From a virus: a stretch of DNA of 33,402 nt. The translations under genes and the position numbers were made by a program. The notes beneath the pieces were generated by a model that saw only the letters and a list, made by a program, of their open reading frames with translations, searched no databases and was not told the DNA's origin. Shown one piece after another: positions 30,826-33,402 of the stretch (its first letter is position 1; each line of letters begins with the position of its first letter). The stretch is from the IMG/VR virus record IMGVR_UViG_3300030117_004916, positions 1 through 33,402 of that record; one strand, written 5' to 3'.

Positions 30826-31134
30826 TTAGTCTCCCGTTATTATTGCGTCCCAATTCTCGGCCTGTAATTCCGCTAATTCAGACGCCATTTTCCGGCGCAA
30901 TTCGCAAAGCCGCGCTTGTATATCCAATATGGCCCGGTCTATATCCTCCGCGCATCCAGTATCATCCCCCGGCTCTACCTCCATTAAACACCACGCCGGG
31001 AAATCTAACTTTCCCCCGCGCATATCATGCCAAAGGTTATCGAATACGACCTTTACCCAATCGGCACGCTTGTTTCGCTCTTTTGCATTCTGATCACAAA
31101 TCCACTCTCTCATTTCTTCAACAGGGGTGTCCAT
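30826..31134 (-). CDS. Hypothetical early protein
   Basis: This 102-residue protein reads MDTPVEEMREWICDQN, then RADWVKVVFDNLWHDMRGGK, and ends in a coiled coil (DIDRAILDIQARLCELRRK). AGGGAG precedes the ATG at 31134. A longer frame from 31200 overlaps the preceding gene and hairpin. I recognise no family. It follows the ATPase and partner genes and could be an accessory of them. Confidence 0.7.
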   Translation of the reverse strand: MDTPVEEMREWICDQNAKERNKRADWVKVVFDNLWHDMRGGKLDFPAWCLMEVEPGDDTGCAEDIDRAILDIQARLCELRRKMASELAELQAENWDAIITGD

Positions 31135-31161
31135 TTTCCTATTCTCCCTTGTTAGTGGGGC

Positions 31162-31179
31162 CGGGGGCCTATTCCCCCG
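31162..31179 (-). promoter_or_regulatory. AATAGG-loop hairpin, site 4, over a stop codon
   Basis: On the - strand CGGGGG and CCCCCG pair around AATAGG. The loop contains the TAG stop of the 31169-32071 gene. It lies about 22 nt before the ribosome site of the 30826-31134 gene. Confidence 0.75.
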
Positions 31180-32071
31180 CCACCTTTGCAATTTCATCAT
31201 GCGCGTATTGGGCGTCTTCCCATCGTATAAAATCTTGGGGCATCATGCGCGGGAATATTATGTCAAAATCGGGTAGAGCTAGCCCGGCGCTCATACCCTC
31301 CCCATATCCGCTCCGGGTTAGTGGTGCGGTCTTTGCATCGCGCTCCATTAGAGCAAATCCGATACGGCGCAAGGGGCCGGGGGTAGCAAGGAAAAAAGCA
31401 ATTTGGTCAAGATCAAAAGCTTGGCCCAATTCCCGGATAGGGCACGTAATCGCTACTGATGGCTCATCCATCATATCACCTACCATATTGCAAGTGTAAG
31501 CGATACTTAATTCCGTGTTAATGCCTTGGCGCTCTAATGAGTTAATCAAGCCAAGTATAGCTACTCCGCGCATGTAGATCGCCTTGGCGCTACATGTCCA
31601 ACCTACGCTTACCTCAACGCTTATTCTACAAGTGGGCTTAATCGGAGTCTCTCCTAATTCCATCATGTTCGCGGGGTCGCCGCTAATGTAGGCCGGGACG
31701 CTGGGAATGCTCCCCGCGACATCGTAGTAGAAATCGGGGCGGGGGGCGTCGTTAGCCCCCGCTTGCACTTCTACCATGACGTCGCGCAAATCTTCCCGGG
31801 CTTTAGCATATCCGGTACGCGCTAGCCCTGAGTAAAAAGCGACCATCTCCCCGGCCTTTGTATCCCTAGCTTCGACTATGTCCCAACCGGGGGTCTTGCC
31901 CCCCGCATTATACGGCTTTTCGCTAGCTCCCCCGGCACCGTCGATGCGCGGGGTGGTTTCAATATACTGTAGCATATCTTCTACGCTGTTAGCGCGCCCA
32001 CAGCGCGCCCCGGCAATCTCCCCATGTTGCCCACTATCCGGGGCCGGGATTGTTTCCGTAGTCCAATTCAT
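31169..32071 (-). CDS. ATPase partner protein, possible degenerate VWA-like
   Basis: This 300-residue protein has a central part with PDFYYDVAGSIPSVPAYISG and DPANMMELG, then ISVEVSVGWTCSAKAIYMRG, AILGLINSLERQGINTELSI. From memory, phage proteins with this 'YDVaGd.PdVP.fi.GdP.nM' pattern stand next to CobS-like ATPases (DUF7192 type). The second part has the strand-helix-helix order of a VWA domain, but the usual Asp-x-Ser-x-Ser metal site is not intact. In MoxR or CobS systems the ATPase works with a VWA partner. GGGGAGG precedes the ATG. Function is unknown. Confidence 0.6.
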   Translation of the reverse strand: MNWTTETIPAPDSGQHGEIAGARCGRANSVEDMLQYIETTPRIDGAGGASEKPYNAGGKTPGWDIVEARDTKAGEMVAFYSGLARTGYAKAREDLRDVMVEVQAGANDAPRPDFYYDVAGSIPSVPAYISGDPANMMELGETPIKPTCRISVEVSVGWTCSAKAIYMRGVAILGLINSLERQGINTELSIAYTCNMVGDMMDEPSVAITCPIRELGQAFDLDQIAFFLATPGPLRRIGFALMERDAKTAPLTRSGYGEGMSAGLALPDFDIIFPRMMPQDFIRWEDAQYAHDEIAKVAGE

Positions 32072-32072
32072 G

Positions 32073-33287
32073 CTAGTTATCCTCCCCGGCCATTAGTTCC
32101 TTGGTAAGCACTTTTGCTTTAGCCTTAATCTTGGTAATAGTGGCGGGGTCAAGGCCTTTCCAGACGAAAGCCTCCTCTACCAAGGCGCGACGGATTTTCT
32201 GGCGTAACAATGTTACGCCCTTAAACGCTGCGCGGGGGCTAATGATATGATTTATCCCCAATTCGTCGGCGGCTTTGCCATAGTTAATAACGTCCCGGTA
32301 GTACCCGTCAATATCCGCTTGACTAGCGGGGCGCTTGGCGTCAATAACAAGCGGCTTTTCGTCCCCTTCATACTCGACGCCTAAAATAGCCGCTGTTAGA
32401 CTCCAGTCATAATCCATTTGCACGAAGGCGTATCGCTCCGTGACCGCGCCGTCAATCGGCTGACGTCCCGCATGTCGTAAAGTCGCGCCCTTGCCGATAG
32501 TGTTAGCAGCAGCGATGCAGCGAAAATCTTCGTGCATGGGGACCATTTCGCCATTCGGTGCCGCTAGCGTCCCGTTTTCCAAGGCAGCGTTAAATGCGAC
32601 CAAGGCCCCGGGGTTACTGGCGTCAATTTCGTCCCACAAATACAAGCCGCCGTTTTTGTAGGCGTTGTAAAACGACGTTGCAACGTAGTTACCATTGGCG
32701 TCGTTGTATCCTAACAATTCGTATTTTTGGAGTATGGCCCCCGTATAATAGAAAGGCCTATCAAGGGCCTCTGCGATGCGCTTGGCCAAGGTTGTTTTAC
32801 CCGATCCACTTGGCCCCGCAATATATACATGATGTTCGTTAGCAATTAACCAAAGCACCCATGGAAACATGCGATGGTTTAGCCCTGTTATTTCCTTGAC
32901 TTTCTCCCCCTGCTCAACCTTGACCGTGTAGCTAGCAGCAATGGATGTCTCCAACCGACCAAGGCGCTCTAAAATCTCATCGACGCGCTCGTCTTTACCG
33001 CCCCCGAAAATATCGCCCAGTACGTCTCTCTGTTCAGGGGTTATTGTTATTCCCCCCGTGTTAGCCGGGGCGGGGGCGGGGCCGGGGGCCGGGGCCTTGG
33101 TTTCGGCTTTGGGGGGCGTGTTATTTATCGGGCCACAAATAGCCCCCGCCTCTAGCGTTTCGCCATCGCGGGGCCACTTGTAATTTTCGGGGTTGTGCTT
33201 TGCCTGATGGTAGGCTTGGCGGTGTTTGTTGCACAAGCCCTTACTAACCGCCGGGCGCTCACATCCAACAACCTGACACTTACTCAT
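32073..33287 (-). CDS. MoxR/CobS-like AAA+ ATPase with N-terminal zinc knuckle
   Basis: This 404-residue protein starts with a zinc knuckle (Cys4, Cys9, Cys19, His22: GCERPAVSKGLCNKH), followed by a Pro/Ala linker (about 56-76) and a coil. The ATPase core has Walker A GPSGSGKT (158-165), Walker B GGLYLWDE (213-220), a sensor-like CIAAANT and an arginine-containing ERYAFVQMDYDW strand. This matches the AAA_5/CobS group, which remodels protein complexes. It is first in the right early operon. GGAG precedes the ATG. Confidence 0.85.
   Translation of the reverse strand: MSKCQVVGCERPAVSKGLCNKHRQAYHQAKHNPENYKWPRDGETLEAGAICGPINNTPPKAETKAPAPGPAPAPANTGGITITPEQRDVLGDIFGGGKDERVDEILERLGRLETSIAASYTVKVEQGEKVKEITGLNHRMFPWVLWLIANEHHVYIAGPSGSGKTTLAKRIAEALDRPFYYTGAILQKYELLGYNDANGNYVATSFYNAYKNGGLYLWDEIDASNPGALVAFNAALENGTLAAPNGEMVPMHEDFRCIAAANTIGKGATLRHAGRQPIDGAVTERYAFVQMDYDWSLTAAILGVEYEGDEKPLVIDAKRPASQADIDGYYRDVINYGKAADELGINHIISPRAAFKGVTLLRQKIRRALVEEAFVWKGLDPATITKIKAKAKVLTKELMAGEDN
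32201..32219. repeat. 19-bp palindrome inside ATPase gene
   Basis: GGCGTAACA and TGTTACGCC flank one A, a perfect dyad. GGCGTAACAA also occurs in the replication gene linker near 4492, and a looser dyad (GTAACATGTT) lies near 1554. It could be a protein-binding site within a gene. Confidence 0.6.
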
Positions 33288-33304
33288 TATACTTGCTCCA
33301 TTTT

Positions 33305-33328
33305 CGCCGGGGGCCTATTCCCTCGACG
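33305..33328 (-). promoter_or_regulatory. AATAGG-loop hairpin, site 5 (5' end of right early transcript)
   Basis: On the - strand CGTCGAGGG and CCCCCGGCG pair around AATAGG with one A.C mismatch and one G.U pair. It begins at the predicted +1 and ends 5 nt before the GGAG of the ATPase gene. The same A.C mismatch occurs in site 1. Confidence 0.8.
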
Positions 33329-33335
33329 TCAAGAC

Positions 33336-33364
33336 AATCTAACATATAGCACATGACATGTCAA
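33336..33364 (-). promoter_or_regulatory. Right early promoter
   Basis: TTGACA (33364-33359), a 17-nt spacer and TAGATT (33341-33336) lie on the - strand. The first 11 bases match the left early promoter (TTGACATGTCA). It drives the ATPase operon. Confidence 0.8.
33354..33363. promoter_or_regulatory. Palindromic operator TGACATGTCA (right copy)
   Basis: The site is identical to the palindrome at 133-142 and sits in the same place, over the -35 box. Two identical dyads over two outward promoters suggest a shared regulator. Confidence 0.55.
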
Positions 33365-33402
33365 GCGGAAAAATAACAAAAGCATAACAGGCCCCCGTCT
33401 TT

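Overview
This 33.4-kb window reads as an essentially whole genome of a short-tailed (podovirus-like) tailed phage, probably from a marine or other aquatic setting. Evidence for a phage is the ordered head/packaging/tail module: small and large terminase, portal, scaffold, major capsid, decoration protein, connector, tail nozzle, very long internal virion proteins, and a tail fibre with a C-terminal S74 chaperone. There is no tape-measure, sheath or baseplate gene. Three tiny basic proteins beside the terminase resemble families I know from uncultured marine phages and cyanophages. I see no integrase, RNA polymerase or DNA polymerase, so it should use host polymerases. All host and habitat statements are inference.

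Layout. (1) Left early operon, + strand, about 132-6081: a zinc-ribbon microprotein, conserved small proteins, an XRE regulator, a possible ssDNA-binding protein, an excisionase-like HTH, a RusA-type resolvase, a C5 DNA methyltransferase fused in frame to a replication protein, a probable helicase-loader-like protein and a winged-helix-like protein. It ends at a bidirectional terminator (6135-6173). (2) Late operon, - strand, from a near-consensus promoter at 29567-29596 leftward to 6207: small membrane protein, M15 endolysin, TerS, TerL, head genes, tail genes, fibre, then membrane proteins that may serve lysis. (3) A GC-rich, gene-poor spacer (about 29570-30530) packed with GGCC and CCWWGG sites, palindromes and heptamer repeats. 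(4) Right early operon, - strand, 33287-30532: a MoxR/CobS-like AAA+ ATPase with a zinc knuckle, a partner protein that may be a degenerate VWA-like fold, and three small proteins, ended by a strong terminator.

Control. Both outer early promoters carry the palindrome TGACATGTCA over the -35 box. Right at the predicted +1 of three early promoters, and again in two early intergenic spots, is a stem-loop with an invariant AATAGG loop and a stem whose sequence changes in a compensated way. This covarying RNA (or DNA) element, always on the transcribed strand and seen only in the early operons, is the best candidate for an undescribed regulatory system. One possibility is put/nut-like antitermination or a translational operator, since an intrinsic terminator lies inside the left early operon at 1591-1629.

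If the ends join, the two early promoters would diverge from about 170 bp apart, flanking a GATTR tandem repeat; this fits a circularly permuted or circular assembly but is not shown by the window itself. Several genes (757-1011, 2256-2414, 26515-26679, 26683-26838, 29370-29471, 30532-30654, 30648-30821) are short or use unusual starts and were found by reading the sequence directly.
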